From NCBI RefSeq assembly GCF_018967845.1, contig NZ_JAHLZZ010000001.1, positions 2,542,001 to 2,606,000 on the forward strand: 64,000 nt of DNA, written 5' to 3'. Made by a program: the position numbers and the translations under genes. Below the pieces are notes generated by a model. That model was not told the origin of the DNA and searched no databases. It saw only the letters and a program-made list of their open reading frames with translations. This document shows positions 47,769 to 56,241 of the stretch, piece by piece (positions within the stretch are counted from its first letter, which is position 1; the number at the start of each line of letters is the position of its first letter). Source of the DNA: Hymenobacter siberiensis. GTDB lineage: Bacteria > Bacteroidota > Bacteroidia > Cytophagales > Hymenobacteraceae.

Positions 47769-49733
47769 ATGCGACTTACGCGCTACGCTACCCCGCTTTT
47801 CTGTACACTATTTACCGCTAATGCTTTGGCCCAGAGCACTCCGGTCGATAGTACCCGCGCCCTGAATGAGGTGACCGTGTATGGCACCCGCCTGAACCAG
47901 GTAGCCGGCCAGACTGGCCGCTACGTGACCGTGATACCTGGCCGCACGCTCAGCCAGTACCCGGTTTCATCGCTCGATGATTTGCTGCGCTTATTACCGG
48001 CCATTGAGATGCAGAGCCGGGGCAATTTCGGTACGCAGGCCGATATTACCCTGCGCGGCTCCACTTTCAACCAAGTGCTGATTCTGCTCGATGGCATGCG
48101 GCTGAACGACCCGCTCACGGGGCACTTTGCGGGCTATTTGCCCATCACGCCCGCTGAAATTGAGCAGATTGAAGTGGTACGCGGCCCCGGCGCGGCCCTC
48201 TACGGCCCCGATGCCGTGGGCGGCTTCGTGAACATCGTGACCAAAACCTTCGCCGCCACCCACCGGCCCGACGGCGTGGAAGTCGGCGGCACGTTCATGG
48301 CTGGTGAGTACGATTTGAAAACCACCAACGCCGGCTTCTACGGCCAGGAAAAGGGCCTGCGGCTGGCTGGCGGCATCCTCAACAACACCGCCAGCGGTCA
48401 GCTGCTGAATCTGCCCGGCGGCGGGCGCAACGACTTCAAGCTGAACACCTACTCGCTTTCGGGCGCTTATCAAATCAGCCCCAAATTCAGCGCTGCCGCC
48501 CGTGCCAGCTTCGACCGGCGCGACTATAACGCTCAGAATTTCTACACGACCAACGCTGGCGACCGCGCCCGCGAAACCACCTCGCGCGACTGGTACCAGG
48601 GCCAGCTGCGCTACGATTGGAACGCCCGCGCCCGCACCGAGCTGCAATTGGTGGGCACGTCCAGCACCGACTACTACCTGTACACGCCCACCTCGGCGGC
48701 CAGCGACCACCTCATGCACTACCTCAATGTGCAGGGCCAGCATCAGTTGCGCCTGTCGGATAAGGTGCAGTTGACCCTTGGCGGCCAGGCCGACCGCCGC
48801 AGCGTGCGCAGCAACGACCGCGGCAACCACGCCGTGTGGCACCAGGGCGCATTTGCCGTGGCCGGCCTCACACCTGCCGCCGGCCTGAGCCTGACCGCCG
48901 CCCTGCGCCTCGACCACGACCAGGCCTACGGTACTGAGTTACTGCCCCAGCTCACGGCCAGCCAGCTGCTGGGCGAGAAGCTGACCGTGCGCGCCGCCGT
49001 GGGTCGCGCCATCCGGGCAGCCAATTTTACCGAGCAGTACAACTCGGCCATCCGGCCTGGCACGGTGCCCAACGGCTTCAACGTAGGCAATCCCGGCCTG
49101 GCCGCCGAGCGTACCTGGAGCTACGAGGGTGGCCTCGATTTCACGGTTTGCCCCGCGCTCACGCTACGCGGCACCTACTTCAACCGCTACGGCCGCAACC
49201 TGATTGATTACGTGGCCACGCCCGGCAGCGAAGTGCAGGCCGGCACCGGCTTCACCAATCTCAACCCGGCCAGCACCTACCGCTACGCTCAAAACCTGTT
49301 TGCCGTGAGCACGCAGGGCCTCGAATTTGAAGCAAATACCCGGGCTCAACTGGCTCCTGGCCTGCGCCTCGACGGCAGCGTGGGCTACACCTACACCCAC
49401 CTGAACGTGGACGGCAGCATCGTATCGCAATACCTGAGCAACGTGGCCCGGCAGCTCGTGAGCGGTAATCTGAGCCTGGTGCACCGCCGCTTCACGGCCA
49501 GCCTGGGCGGGGTATACAAGCAGCGCGCCGGGGTGCCACCAGTGGGCGACTTCACGCTTTCCTCCGATTACGTGGTCATCAATGGCCGCCTCGATGTGGC
49601 CCTGCTGCCCGAGCGCCTGTGGGTGGTGGGCCAGGCCCAGAACCTGTTCGACGCCAAATACTCCGACCTGCTGGGGGCCCAGATGCCCGGTCGCTGGCTG
49701 ATGGCCGGCGTGCGCTTGGCGCTGCGGCGGTAG
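47769..49733 (+). CDS. TonB-dependent receptor, BtuB-like
   Basis: 654 aa, about the size of cobalamin or siderophore receptors. Signal peptide MRLTRYATPLFCTLFTANAL. The plug domain follows at once (ALNEVTVYGTRLNQVAGQTG, LRGSTFNQVLILLDGMRLND, VVRGPGAALYGPDAVGGFVN) without the carboxypeptidase-like domain found in SusC-type proteins. The barrel ends in GRWLMAGVRLALRR. BtuB-like by size and plug only; the substrate (vitamin B12, metal chelate or other) cannot be set. No TonB, ExbBD or ABC uptake genes are adjacent. Confidence 0.9.
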   Translation: MRLTRYATPLFCTLFTANALAQSTPVDSTRALNEVTVYGTRLNQVAGQTGRYVTVIPGRTLSQYPVSSLDDLLRLLPAIEMQSRGNFGTQADITLRGSTFNQVLILLDGMRLNDPLTGHFAGYLPITPAEIEQIEVVRGPGAALYGPDAVGGFVNIVTKTFAATHRPDGVEVGGTFMAGEYDLKTTNAGFYGQEKGLRLAGGILNNTASGQLLNLPGGGRNDFKLNTYSLSGAYQISPKFSAAARASFDRRDYNAQNFYTTNAGDRARETTSRDWYQGQLRYDWNARARTELQLVGTSSTDYYLYTPTSAASDHLMHYLNVQGQHQLRLSDKVQLTLGGQADRRSVRSNDRGNHAVWHQGAFAVAGLTPAAGLSLTAALRLDHDQAYGTELLPQLTASQLLGEKLTVRAAVGRAIRAANFTEQYNSAIRPGTVPNGFNVGNPGLAAERTWSYEGGLDFTVCPALTLRGTYFNRYGRNLIDYVATPGSEVQAGTGFTNLNPASTYRYAQNLFAVSTQGLEFEANTRAQLAPGLRLDGSVGYTYTHLNVDGSIVSQYLSNVARQLVSGNLSLVHRRFTASLGGVYKQRAGVPPVGDFTLSSDYVVINGRLDVALLPERLWVVGQAQNLFDAKYSDLLGAQMPGRWLMAGVRLALRR

Positions 49734-49746
49734 GCTGGAAATAAGG

Positions 49747-49850
49747 AACGTCATGCCGAGCGTAGCCGAGGCATCTTGCTTGTGATAGTAACTCAATAGA
49801 ATGGATTACTACTGCACGCGAGATGCCTCGGCTACGCTTGGCATGACGTT
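49747..49850. repeat. Class A palindrome
   Basis: Left arm begins AACGTCATGCCGAGCGTAGC (49747); right arm ends GGCATGACGTT (49850). Both arms carry the same T-for-C variant (GCGTAGCC / GGCTACGC), with a few mismatches elsewhere. Confidence 0.88.
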
Positions 49851-49882
49851 CTTTTTTATTCGGATTTCCCCAGCCGGTGCGG

Positions 49883-50311
49883 TTAGTGAATCGCCGCTTT
49901 CAGCCATTCTTTTGCCTCCTGCAACGTGCGGTGCTGGGAGGTCTCGATTTCGTATTCGTTGGTTTCGGCCACGTTGTGGGAATAGCTCTGCACCGAAATC
50001 TGGCCGAACACGGTTTCCGGCACTACGAAGCTGACGTGGCGGATACCGGCGTTATGGGCGCGAACATTCCAGTCAGCGCGCATCCATTCCTGGTCGGCGG
50101 GCTTTACGGCCTGCACGTCGCGCGTGTCGGCGAGCCAGCCCAGTGGTTGCGTGCGGGCGGCCTCGGCCGTGTACAATTCCAAGCCCTTGTTCATGAGAAA
50201 GCGGAACTGTTCGCTATTAGCAAAGCTCTGCCAGGCAATGATAAAGCAGGGAACGGCGGGGCAGAAAAGCAGGCTGCCGTAGGGCTCGGCGTGAACAACG
50301 GTATCGGACAT
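49883..50311 (-). CDS. Conserved hypothetical protein, possibly STAS/SpoIIAA-like
   Basis: 142 aa from ATG 50311 (MSDTVVHAEPYGSLLFCPAV); upstream in-frame codons run into the riboswitch region and are not likely coding. No signal peptide. The pattern WQSFANSEQFRFLMNKGLEL, then PLGWLADTRDVQAVKPADQE, resembles Bacteroidota proteins grouped with STAS/SpoIIAA-like folds, in which a central Trp-Leu-Ala-Asp strand is conserved. No function can be assigned. It diverges from the riboswitch-controlled operon. Confidence 0.65.
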   Translation of the reverse strand: MSDTVVHAEPYGSLLFCPAVPCFIIAWQSFANSEQFRFLMNKGLELYTAEAARTQPLGWLADTRDVQAVKPADQEWMRADWNVRAHNAGIRHVSFVVPETVFGQISVQSYSHNVAETNEYEIETSQHRTLQEAKEWLKAAIH

Positions 50312-50439
50312 GAAAATGGTCTCAGGCAGGTGGCGGATATGCAGAGCAGGTGTGCCCGCCAAATAGTTGGCCCTTGCGCAGCCGGGGGTGGCCAGGTTGT
50401 AAAATGCTGTCCAGCGTGGCGGATTCAGACTTTCGGGCT

Positions 50440-50447
50440 TACCTTTG
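50440..50447 (+). promoter_or_regulatory. Bacteroidota -7 promoter element (TACCTTTG)
   Basis: Exact TAnnTTTG match located 33 bp before the 5' stem of the SAM riboswitch, so transcripts starting about 7 bp further would carry the whole aptamer. Confidence 0.55.
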
Positions 50448-50480
50448 CAGCACCAATTCTTTCTTTCGGAAGGATTTTTT

Positions 50481-50566
50481 TTATAGAGAGGCGCTGAGAG
50501 ACAGGCTCGATGACGCGCCGGCAACCACCCGCACCCGCGGACCGGTGCCAATTCCTGACCATATAA
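50481..50566 (+). ncRNA. SAM-I (S-box) riboswitch
   Basis: The conserved S-box core is readable in order: AGAG, then GCGCTGAGAGACAGGCTCGA, TGACGCGCCGGCAACC, a variable hairpin, and CGGTGCCAATTCCTG. The closing stem P1 pairs TTATA (50481-50485) with TATAA (50562-50566). P2/P3 stems such as GGCGC / GCGCC are present. Class I riboswitches bind S-adenosylmethionine and usually shut off sulfur/methionine genes. It faces the ATP-grasp and flavin monooxygenase genes; the leader from here to the first ATG is about 450 nt, and no clear terminator or start-site sequestering hairpin was identified. Confidence 0.9.
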
Positions 50567-51013
50567 AAATAAGTTGCCGTGGAAGCCTCCAACAACCTCT
50601 CCCCCCAAACTGCTGTTTTTCTTGTCCCCGTGGCGGCTATGCGCCACATGGGCATGGGCTGTTGTTGCTGTTGTTGCCAGGCTTAACCCTATCTCCGAGT
50701 AATTTTTCGCGGGTAGGACGGCGGTAGCGCAAGCTGGTAGGCTTTGTGCGCCGCTGTGTTTGCAGCATGTGCTGCGTCCTCATTTTCTGGGTGGTGTGTT
50801 TGGGGCTCGTTGCCGGAGCCCGGGCCGATGCTGACCATGCCGTTTGGTGTGTGGTTGGAGCGGCCAACCCGATACCCGAAGAAATGAGCGTGCCAGGTCC
50901 TGTCGAAATGTCTCTTGCCCTTGCTGCCTTTGCAGCGGCCCGGTTTCCGAATTCAGTTTGCCCACCCGGCGCTGACCTTTTTCTGGCTTCATATCACTCT
51001 TTCAGAACATTTT

Positions 51014-52003
51014 ATGTCATCCATTCAAAAACCTATTGGCATTTATTTCGAGCATCCCGAATGGTTCAAGCCGCTGTTTGCGGAGCTGGACCGGCGGGAG
51101 CTGCCCTACGAGAAAATTGATGCCGCGCACCACCTCTTCAACCCGGCTGAAACTGAAAGCCGCTACAGTTTGGTGGTGAACCGGATGAGCTCCTCGGCCT
51201 ACCTGCGGGGGCACGGGCAGGGTATTTTTCACACCGCCGGCTTTGCCACGCACCTGGAGCGTATCGGGACGCGCATTATCAATGGTTCGGCGGCCACGGC
51301 CATCGAAACCAACAAGGCCCGGCAGCTGTCGCTGTTCGAGTCGCTGGGCTTGAAATACCCGAAATCGTTCGTGATTAACCACGCTTCGCGGGCGGTGGAT
51401 GCGGCCCGCGAGCTGCAATTTCCGATTGTGGTGAAGGTGAATATCGGCGGTAGTGGCGCGGGTATTATTCGCTTCGACACGCTGGCCGGCTTGCAGGCGG
51501 CTGTGGAGGCTGGCCAGATTGACCTGGGAATCGACCAGACGGCCCTGGTGCAGGAGTACGTGACGCCGCGCGGCGGTAATATCCACCGCGTCGAGATGCT
51601 CGACGGCAAGTTTTTGTACGCCATGAAGGTGTTTACCACCGGCGAAAGCTTCAACCTGTGTCCGGCCGAAATCTGCCAGATTCCGGAGGAGCAGTCGGCC
51701 GAGTTCTGCCTGACGGAAGCGCCGAAGAAGGGGATTCAGGTGGAGGCGTTTACGCCGCCAGCCGAGGTAATTGCCGCCGTGGAGCGCATTGTGGCCGCTG
51801 CTAAAATCGACGTGGGCGGCATCGAATACCTGATTGATGACCGGAGCGGCGAGGTACTGTTCTACGACATCAACGCCCTGTCCAACTTCGTGGCCGATGC
51901 CGTGAATGTGGTGGGATTTGACCCCTACGCCCGTTTCGTGGACTACCTCGAAACGCAGCTGCCAGTGCCGGCGGCCAGTAAAAATCAAATAGTCACTGCT
52001 TAA
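51014..52003 (+). CDS. RimK-like ATP-grasp ligase
   Basis: 329 aa from ATG 51014 (MSSIQKPIGIYFEHPEWFKP); the longer in-frame start at 50915 is unlikely. ATP-grasp features: FPIVVKVNIGGSGAGIIRFD (ATP-binding Lys and Gly-rich loop), ALVQEYVTPRGGNIHRVEML and a metal-binding end GEVLFYDINALSNFVADAVN. Members ligate a carboxylate to an amine or thiol using ATP. The substrate is not known. It is the first gene after a SAM-I riboswitch and lies 10 bp before a flavin monooxygenase, so it probably acts in sulfur acquisition or in handling a sulfur-containing compound. Confidence 0.82.
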   Translation: MSSIQKPIGIYFEHPEWFKPLFAELDRRELPYEKIDAAHHLFNPAETESRYSLVVNRMSSSAYLRGHGQGIFHTAGFATHLERIGTRIINGSAATAIETNKARQLSLFESLGLKYPKSFVINHASRAVDAARELQFPIVVKVNIGGSGAGIIRFDTLAGLQAAVEAGQIDLGIDQTALVQEYVTPRGGNIHRVEMLDGKFLYAMKVFTTGESFNLCPAEICQIPEEQSAEFCLTEAPKKGIQVEAFTPPAEVIAAVERIVAAAKIDVGGIEYLIDDRSGEVLFYDINALSNFVADAVNVVGFDPYARFVDYLETQLPVPAASKNQIVTA

Positions 52004-52013
52004 TATCATTGCC

Positions 52014-53033
52014 ATGAAATTTGGATATTGGATGCCCGTATTTGGCGGTTGGCTGCGCAATGTGGAAGACGAGCACATGCCCACCGACTGGAGCTATGTG
52101 AAGCAGCTGGCCCAGCGCAGCGAGGCGCTCGGATACGACCTCACGCTCATTGCCGAGCTGTATCTCAATGATATAAAAGGCACGGAGGCGGCTTCGCTGG
52201 AGGCCTGGAGCACGGCCGCGGCGCTGGCGGCCGTAACCGAGCAGCTCGAAATAATGGTGGCCGTGCGGCCGACGTTTCATCACCCCGCGCTGCTGGCCAA
52301 GCAGGCGGCCAACATCGACCTGATTGCCCCCGGCCGCCTGTCGCTGAACGTGGTGTCGAGCTGGTGGCGCGATGAGGCCACGAAGTACGGCCTGCATTTT
52401 GAGCAGCACGACGACCGGTATGCCCGCACCCGCGAGTGGCTCGATGTGGTGACCAACGTGTGGAAGCAGGACCATTTCAGCTACGACGGCAAGTACTACC
52501 AGGTGGCCGATAACGTGCTGCAGCCCAAGCCCGCCAAGGCACCGTTTCTCTACGCCGGGGGCGAATCGGAAGCAGCCAAAGACCTGATTTCGACGCAGTG
52601 CGATGGCTACGTGATGCACGGCGACTCGCCCGCGCAAATTGGGGCCCGCATTGCCGACATGCGCCGCCGCCGCGAGCAAAAAGGCCTGCCGCCGATGAAA
52701 TTCGGGGTGGCGGGCTACACGATTGTGCGCGACAACGAGCAGGACGTGAAAAAGGAGCTTGACCGCATTACCAACGTGAAAGCTTCGGCGGCGGGCTATG
52801 GCAACTACCAGCAGTGGCTGGCCGGTACCCAGCTTGAACAGCAGGTTTCGCTACAGGACTACTCGGTATCGAACCGGGGCCTGCGGACGGGCCTCACCGG
52901 TACGTCGGCTCAGATTCAGGACCGGATTGGGGAGTTCGAAAACGTGGGAGTCGACTTCTTTTTGCTGCAGGCCAGCCCGCAGCTGGAGGAAATGGAGCGG
53001 TTTTCGGAATCTGTTATTCAGGTGCTGGCGTAG
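52014..53033 (+). CDS. LLM-class flavin monooxygenase, SfnG/SsuD-like
   Basis: 339 aa, luciferase-like TIM barrel. The start MKFGYWMPVFGGWLRNV and motifs PALLAKQAANIDLIAPGRLS, LNVVSSWWRDEATKYGLHFE and HDDRYARTREWLDVV match FMNH2-dependent sulfur monooxygenases such as dimethylsulfone monooxygenase (SfnG) and alkanesulfonate monooxygenase (SsuD). Such enzymes free sulfite or sulfinate from organosulfur compounds. It is 10 bp after the ATP-grasp gene and shares its SAM-I riboswitch. No flavin reductase or sulfonate ABC transporter is present here. Family firm, substrate open. Confidence 0.88.
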   Translation: MKFGYWMPVFGGWLRNVEDEHMPTDWSYVKQLAQRSEALGYDLTLIAELYLNDIKGTEAASLEAWSTAAALAAVTEQLEIMVAVRPTFHHPALLAKQAANIDLIAPGRLSLNVVSSWWRDEATKYGLHFEQHDDRYARTREWLDVVTNVWKQDHFSYDGKYYQVADNVLQPKPAKAPFLYAGGESEAAKDLISTQCDGYVMHGDSPAQIGARIADMRRRREQKGLPPMKFGVAGYTIVRDNEQDVKKELDRITNVKASAAGYGNYQQWLAGTQLEQQVSLQDYSVSNRGLRTGLTGTSAQIQDRIGEFENVGVDFFLLQASPQLEEMERFSESVIQVLA

Positions 53034-53066
53034 TTAAATTGATTCTATGGTGAACGTCAGTGCTAG

Positions 53067-53154
53067 AACGTCATGCTGAGCTTGTCGAAGCATCTTTACC
53101 TCAGTAGTAAATGACTACTTGCGCGGTAGAAATGCTTCGACAAGCTCAGCATGA
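53067..53154. repeat. Class A-like palindrome, variant core
   Basis: Arms with TCATGCTGAGCTTGTCGAAGC (53070) and GCTTCGACAAGCTCAGCATGA (53134) pair cleanly. The core differs from the main class A sequence but has the same length and terminal ATGACG/CGTCAT. Confidence 0.88.
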
Positions 53155-53198
53155 CTGTTTTTACGGACATTCTTTTAAGCGCAGCTGTGCGCATTTAC

Positions 53199-54668
53199 AT
53201 GCTTAAAAAATCATTGGAGCTGCTTCGCGCCGAAGCAGCTGAAACGGGGGTCAATACCCTCAAACGAAGTCTGAATGGCGTGAGCCTCATCGCCATTGGG
53301 ATTGGAGTTATTATCGGGGCAGGTTTATTCTCCTTAACCGGCATTGCGGCGGCTAACAACGCCGGGCCGGCCGTTACGATTTCTTTCCTGGTAGCCGCCG
53401 TGGGTTGCGCTTTTTCGGCCTTATGCTACGCCGAGTTTGCGGCGCTGGTGCCGGTGTCGGGCTCTGCCTACACGTATTCCTACGCCACCATGGGCGAGTT
53501 ATTCGCCTGGATTATCGGTTGGGATTTGGTGCTCGAATACTCCGTCGGCGCAGCCACGGTGGCCATTAGCTGGTCACAGTATCTTATCAAGTTTCTGAGC
53601 AAGTACGGGCTGCACATTCCGGCGCGGCTGGTGATGTCGCCGTTCGAGTCGGCCACGCTGGCCGATGGCAGCACCGTGAGCGGCTACGTGAACGTGCCGG
53701 CTATGCTCATCGTGCTGGCCATTACGGCCATCGTCACGCGGGGCACCAAGGGCTCGGCGTGGTTCAATGCCTTGGTAGTGGCCCTGAAGGTGGCCGTGGT
53801 GCTGGTGTTCATCGCGCTGGGCTGGAAGTACATCGACCCAGCCAACTACCAACCCTACATCCCGGCCAACACCGGCAAGTTTGGCGAGTTCGGCCTAAGC
53901 GGCATCCTGCGCGGGGCGGGTGTTATTTTCTTCGTCTTCATCGGCTTCGATATCGTGGCCACCATGGCTCAGGAAACCAAGAACCCGCAGCGCAACATGC
54001 CCATCGGCATTCTGGGCTCGCTGGCGGTTTGCACGGTGTTGTTCGTGCTGTTCGGGCACGTGTTGACTGGCCTGGCCAACTACACGGAGTTTAAGAACAG
54101 CGCCGCGCCGGTGGCCATTGCCATCGAAAAAACGCCCTACGCCTGGCTCAGCTCAGCCGTGATTATGGCCATTCTCATTGGCTATACCTCCGTGATATTG
54201 GTTGATTTGCTGGGGCAGTCGCGGGTATTCTTTTCGATGTCGAAGGATGGGCTGCTGCCGCCGGTGTTCTCGCGGCTGCATCCTAAGTTCAACACGCCGT
54301 CGCAGTCCACGCTGCTGCTAGGGTGCTTCATTGCACTGTTTGCGGGCTTCGTACCCATTTCGGTGGTGGGCGAGATGACGAGCATTGGCACGCTGCTGGC
54401 CTTCGTGATGGTGTGCCTCGGCGTGATGATTATGCGCAAAACCAACCCCGATGCGCCGCGCCCGTTCCGTACCCCGTGGGTGCCGGTGGTGCCCATTCTG
54501 GGCATTGTGGTGTGCGTGGTGATGATGGCCTCGCTGCCCTGGGAAACGTGGCTGCGCCTCATCGTGTGGCTGGCCATTGGCATGGTCATCTACTTCAGCT
54601 ACGGCAAGAAACACAGCAAGCTGCGGCTGGCGCAGGGGGGGGATAAAGAGTTAAAAGTTAAGAGTTAA
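53199..54668 (+). CDS. APC-family amino-acid permease
   Basis: 489 aa from ATG 53199 (MLKKSLELLRAEAAETGVNT); the in-frame ATG at 53151 lies inside the palindromic repeat. The first membrane motif IGIGVIIGAGLFSLTGIAAA and the later GFDIVATMAQETKNPQRNMP are typical of cationic amino-acid transporter (CAT/YfnA) members. About 12-14 helices. Its last eight or so codons (KELKVKS) are encoded by the low-complexity repeat at 54648. The substrate is likely a basic or neutral amino acid; context gives no hint. Confidence 0.9.
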   Translation: MLKKSLELLRAEAAETGVNTLKRSLNGVSLIAIGIGVIIGAGLFSLTGIAAANNAGPAVTISFLVAAVGCAFSALCYAEFAALVPVSGSAYTYSYATMGELFAWIIGWDLVLEYSVGAATVAISWSQYLIKFLSKYGLHIPARLVMSPFESATLADGSTVSGYVNVPAMLIVLAITAIVTRGTKGSAWFNALVVALKVAVVLVFIALGWKYIDPANYQPYIPANTGKFGEFGLSGILRGAGVIFFVFIGFDIVATMAQETKNPQRNMPIGILGSLAVCTVLFVLFGHVLTGLANYTEFKNSAAPVAIAIEKTPYAWLSSAVIMAILIGYTSVILVDLLGQSRVFFSMSKDGLLPPVFSRLHPKFNTPSQSTLLLGCFIALFAGFVPISVVGEMTSIGTLLAFVMVCLGVMIMRKTNPDAPRPFRTPWVPVVPILGIVVCVVMMASLPWETWLRLIVWLAIGMVIYFSYGKKHSKLRLAQGGDKELKVKS

Positions 54669-54708
54669 GTGTTAGGAAGGACCTGTTTTTAACTCTTAAC
54701 CCTCAATG
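54648..54708. repeat. Low-complexity palindrome overlapping two stop codons
   Basis: GAGTTAAAAGTTAAGAGTTA at 54648 pairs with the complementary arm TTTTTAACTCTTAACCCTCA at 54686. The left arm supplies the end and stop of the APC gene; the right arm covers the stop of the minus-strand gene. It could also act as a convergent terminator. Confidence 0.8.
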
Positions 54709-55173
54709 CGTGGTCAGGCCGTTCGCGTCCAGCTCATCATCATCGCGCAGTCGGCTGAGGTCGCCCTCGAGGTCAATTTCGCCGTGAATCTCGCCCGTGC
54801 TAGCGGTGGGGGCGAGGGGGCGCTGCTTGTACACATCCACGGCCCCGTTGCGGTCGAGGACGGCGCGGGCTAGCTCGGCTTCTTTGGCAGTGGCGGTTTC
54901 GATGGTGAGCACGGCCGTATCGGGGCCGGTGGCGGCGATGTACGCCTGGGCATCATCGAGGTGATTGCCGCTGAACAGGTCCGTGAAAAACCGCGTCACG
55001 CTGTCGAAAAAAGGCTCGGCAGATGCGCCGGCATCGGGCAGGTGCTGGGCCTGCAGGCTTGCCTGGGTGGCAATATTGATGGCGCTGGGGGCGAGGCCGG
55101 CAGCCTGTGCCTGAGCAGCGGCAAATGTAGCTTCGGAAGCGCTGGTGAATAAACCGACAATGATGCGGGCCAT
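54703..55173 (-). CDS. Small conserved protein, YflT/general-stress-like
   Basis: 156 aa. The N-terminus MARIIVGLFTSASEATFAAA followed by QAQAAGLAPSAINIATQ resembles general stress proteins of the 17M/YflT kind, in which a strand-helix repeat begins VxGxFxxxxxAxxA. A second half-repeat (DDAQAYIAATGPDTAVLTIE) follows, then an acidic tail. No catalytic residue is evident. It lies in a convergent pair with the APC permease and divergent from the next gene. Confidence 0.65.
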   Translation of the reverse strand: MARIIVGLFTSASEATFAAAQAQAAGLAPSAINIATQASLQAQHLPDAGASAEPFFDSVTRFFTDLFSGNHLDDAQAYIAATGPDTAVLTIETATAKEAELARAVLDRNGAVDVYKQRPLAPTASTGEIHGEIDLEGDLSRLRDDDELDANGLTTH

Positions 55174-55294
55174 GGCAAAAAGGGAGAAGGTGTTGGGTGT
55201 CTACGGCGGCTTTCGGGGCCGGTTGTGGTCTGGGTCGTTTCCAAATAAGTCTTACCTTTTGCCCATTCATTCACCAAGTCCCCACATCTACCGC

Positions 55295-55987
55295 ATGGCC
55301 CAAGCCAAATACGCCGCCCGGTTCGAAAATTTCTTTGAGAACCTGCGCCTCAACCGCGACCAGTTTGCCGACATGGCCGCCTTCACCCTGCAAGCCCTCA
55401 AGCAGGCCGGCGGCAAGTACAGCGCCGTAGCCGATGCCCTCGAAGTGGCCCTCACCGACTACCGCGCCACCCACGCCGGCCAGCTCTCGGGCGAGGGCCC
55501 GGCCAGTACCAGCACCCTGGCCCAGGCCCTGGAGGACTTTAAGGCCTACGTGAAGCGCATGGAGCGCAAAGTCATCAATCCCACCTACGAAGCGGGCAGC
55601 CCCGACCTGCTGGCCATTTTTCCCAAAGGCCGCAGTGCCCTCACCAAAAGCTCCCAGACCAAGGTGGAGGATGCCTTCACGGCCTTTCTCGATGCCCTCG
55701 ATGCTCGTCCCACGGTCTTCACCTCGCCTCAGTGCACGGAGGGCCGCAAGGTACTGGCCGTCCTCTCGGCCTCGCTGAGCCGCGCCGATGGCATGGCCAA
55801 AACCGCCGGCACCCAGCGCATCGACCTGCACGACGGCCGCGAGGCCGTTTGCCTGGCCCTGTTCAACGTCTACCTCACGCTGCTGCTCGAATACGCCGCC
55901 AAGCCCGAGCGGGCGGCCCCGTTCTTTGATTTCAGCAATGCCGGCCGCCAAAGCAGCGGTCCCAAAACGCCGAAGCCCGCGAAGTAG
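55295..55987 (+). CDS. Hypothetical helical protein
   Basis: 230 aa from ATG 55295 (MAQAKYAARFENFFENLRLN), preferred over an ATG at 55145 that overlaps the divergent gene. Rich in Ala, Leu and charged residues, probably all-helical, with no signal or membrane segment. A stretch MERKVINPTYEAGSPDLLAI and a later DLHDGREAVCLALFNVYLTL are the most distinctive parts. I do not recognise the family. A good intrinsic terminator follows at 56008, which is also the first unit of a 42-bp repeat array. Confidence 0.6.
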   Translation: MAQAKYAARFENFFENLRLNRDQFADMAAFTLQALKQAGGKYSAVADALEVALTDYRATHAGQLSGEGPASTSTLAQALEDFKAYVKRMERKVINPTYEAGSPDLLAIFPKGRSALTKSSQTKVEDAFTAFLDALDARPTVFTSPQCTEGRKVLAVLSASLSRADGMAKTAGTQRIDLHDGREAVCLALFNVYLTLLLEYAAKPERAAPFFDFSNAGRQSSGPKTPKPAK

Positions 55988-56007
55988 TAGCCGCCGAGGA
56001 AACTAGG

Positions 56008-56042
56008 AAAAGCCCGTTGCAACCAGTTGCAACGGGCTTTTT
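56008..56042 (+). terminator. Terminator built on the first 42-bp repeat unit
   Basis: AAAAGCCCGTTGCAAC / GTTGCAACGGGCTTTTT around a 2-nt loop, followed by T residues, directly after the hypothetical gene. Its inner part is the TTGCAACCAGTTGCAA palindrome of the array. Confidence 0.75.
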
Positions 56043-56241
56043 CGCGCCAAAATGGATGTTGCAACCGGTTGCAGTAGGCTTCGTCGGCCAGGACCAGGCA
56101 CTGCAAGCAGTAGCAGCGGACTCCGCCGGACGGAAACAGGCATTGCAACCGGTTGCAACGGCCTTCGCCGGACGCGAATGGGGATTGCAACCGGTTGCAA
56201 CGGACTTGGCCGAACGGAAATGGGCGTTGCAACCGGCTAAG
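56017..56241. repeat. Six palindromes spaced exactly 42 bp
   Basis: TTGCAACCGGTTGCAA or a variant starts at 56017, 56059, 56101, 56143, 56185 and 56227. Units 2, 4 and 5 are perfect or nearly so; unit 3 (CTGCAAGCAGTAGCA) and unit 6 (TTGCAACCGGCTAAG) are degraded. Between palindromes lies a related 26-bp spacer (GACGCGAATGGG-like). The palindrome resembles a LacI-family operator with a central CG. Because 42 is a multiple of three, several frames on both strands stay open with 14-residue repeats (LQPVAT...), but no ribosome site or codon bias supports a gene. Confidence 0.9.

Noticed and set aside
50746..51120. 124-codon frame in the riboswitch leader
   Set aside because: Its Cys/Trp-rich composition is unlike protein and it overlaps the ATP-grasp start in another frame.
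56017..56241. CRISPR array
   Set aside because: The units are palindromic, degenerate and spaced by related rather than unique spacers, and no cas genes are present.
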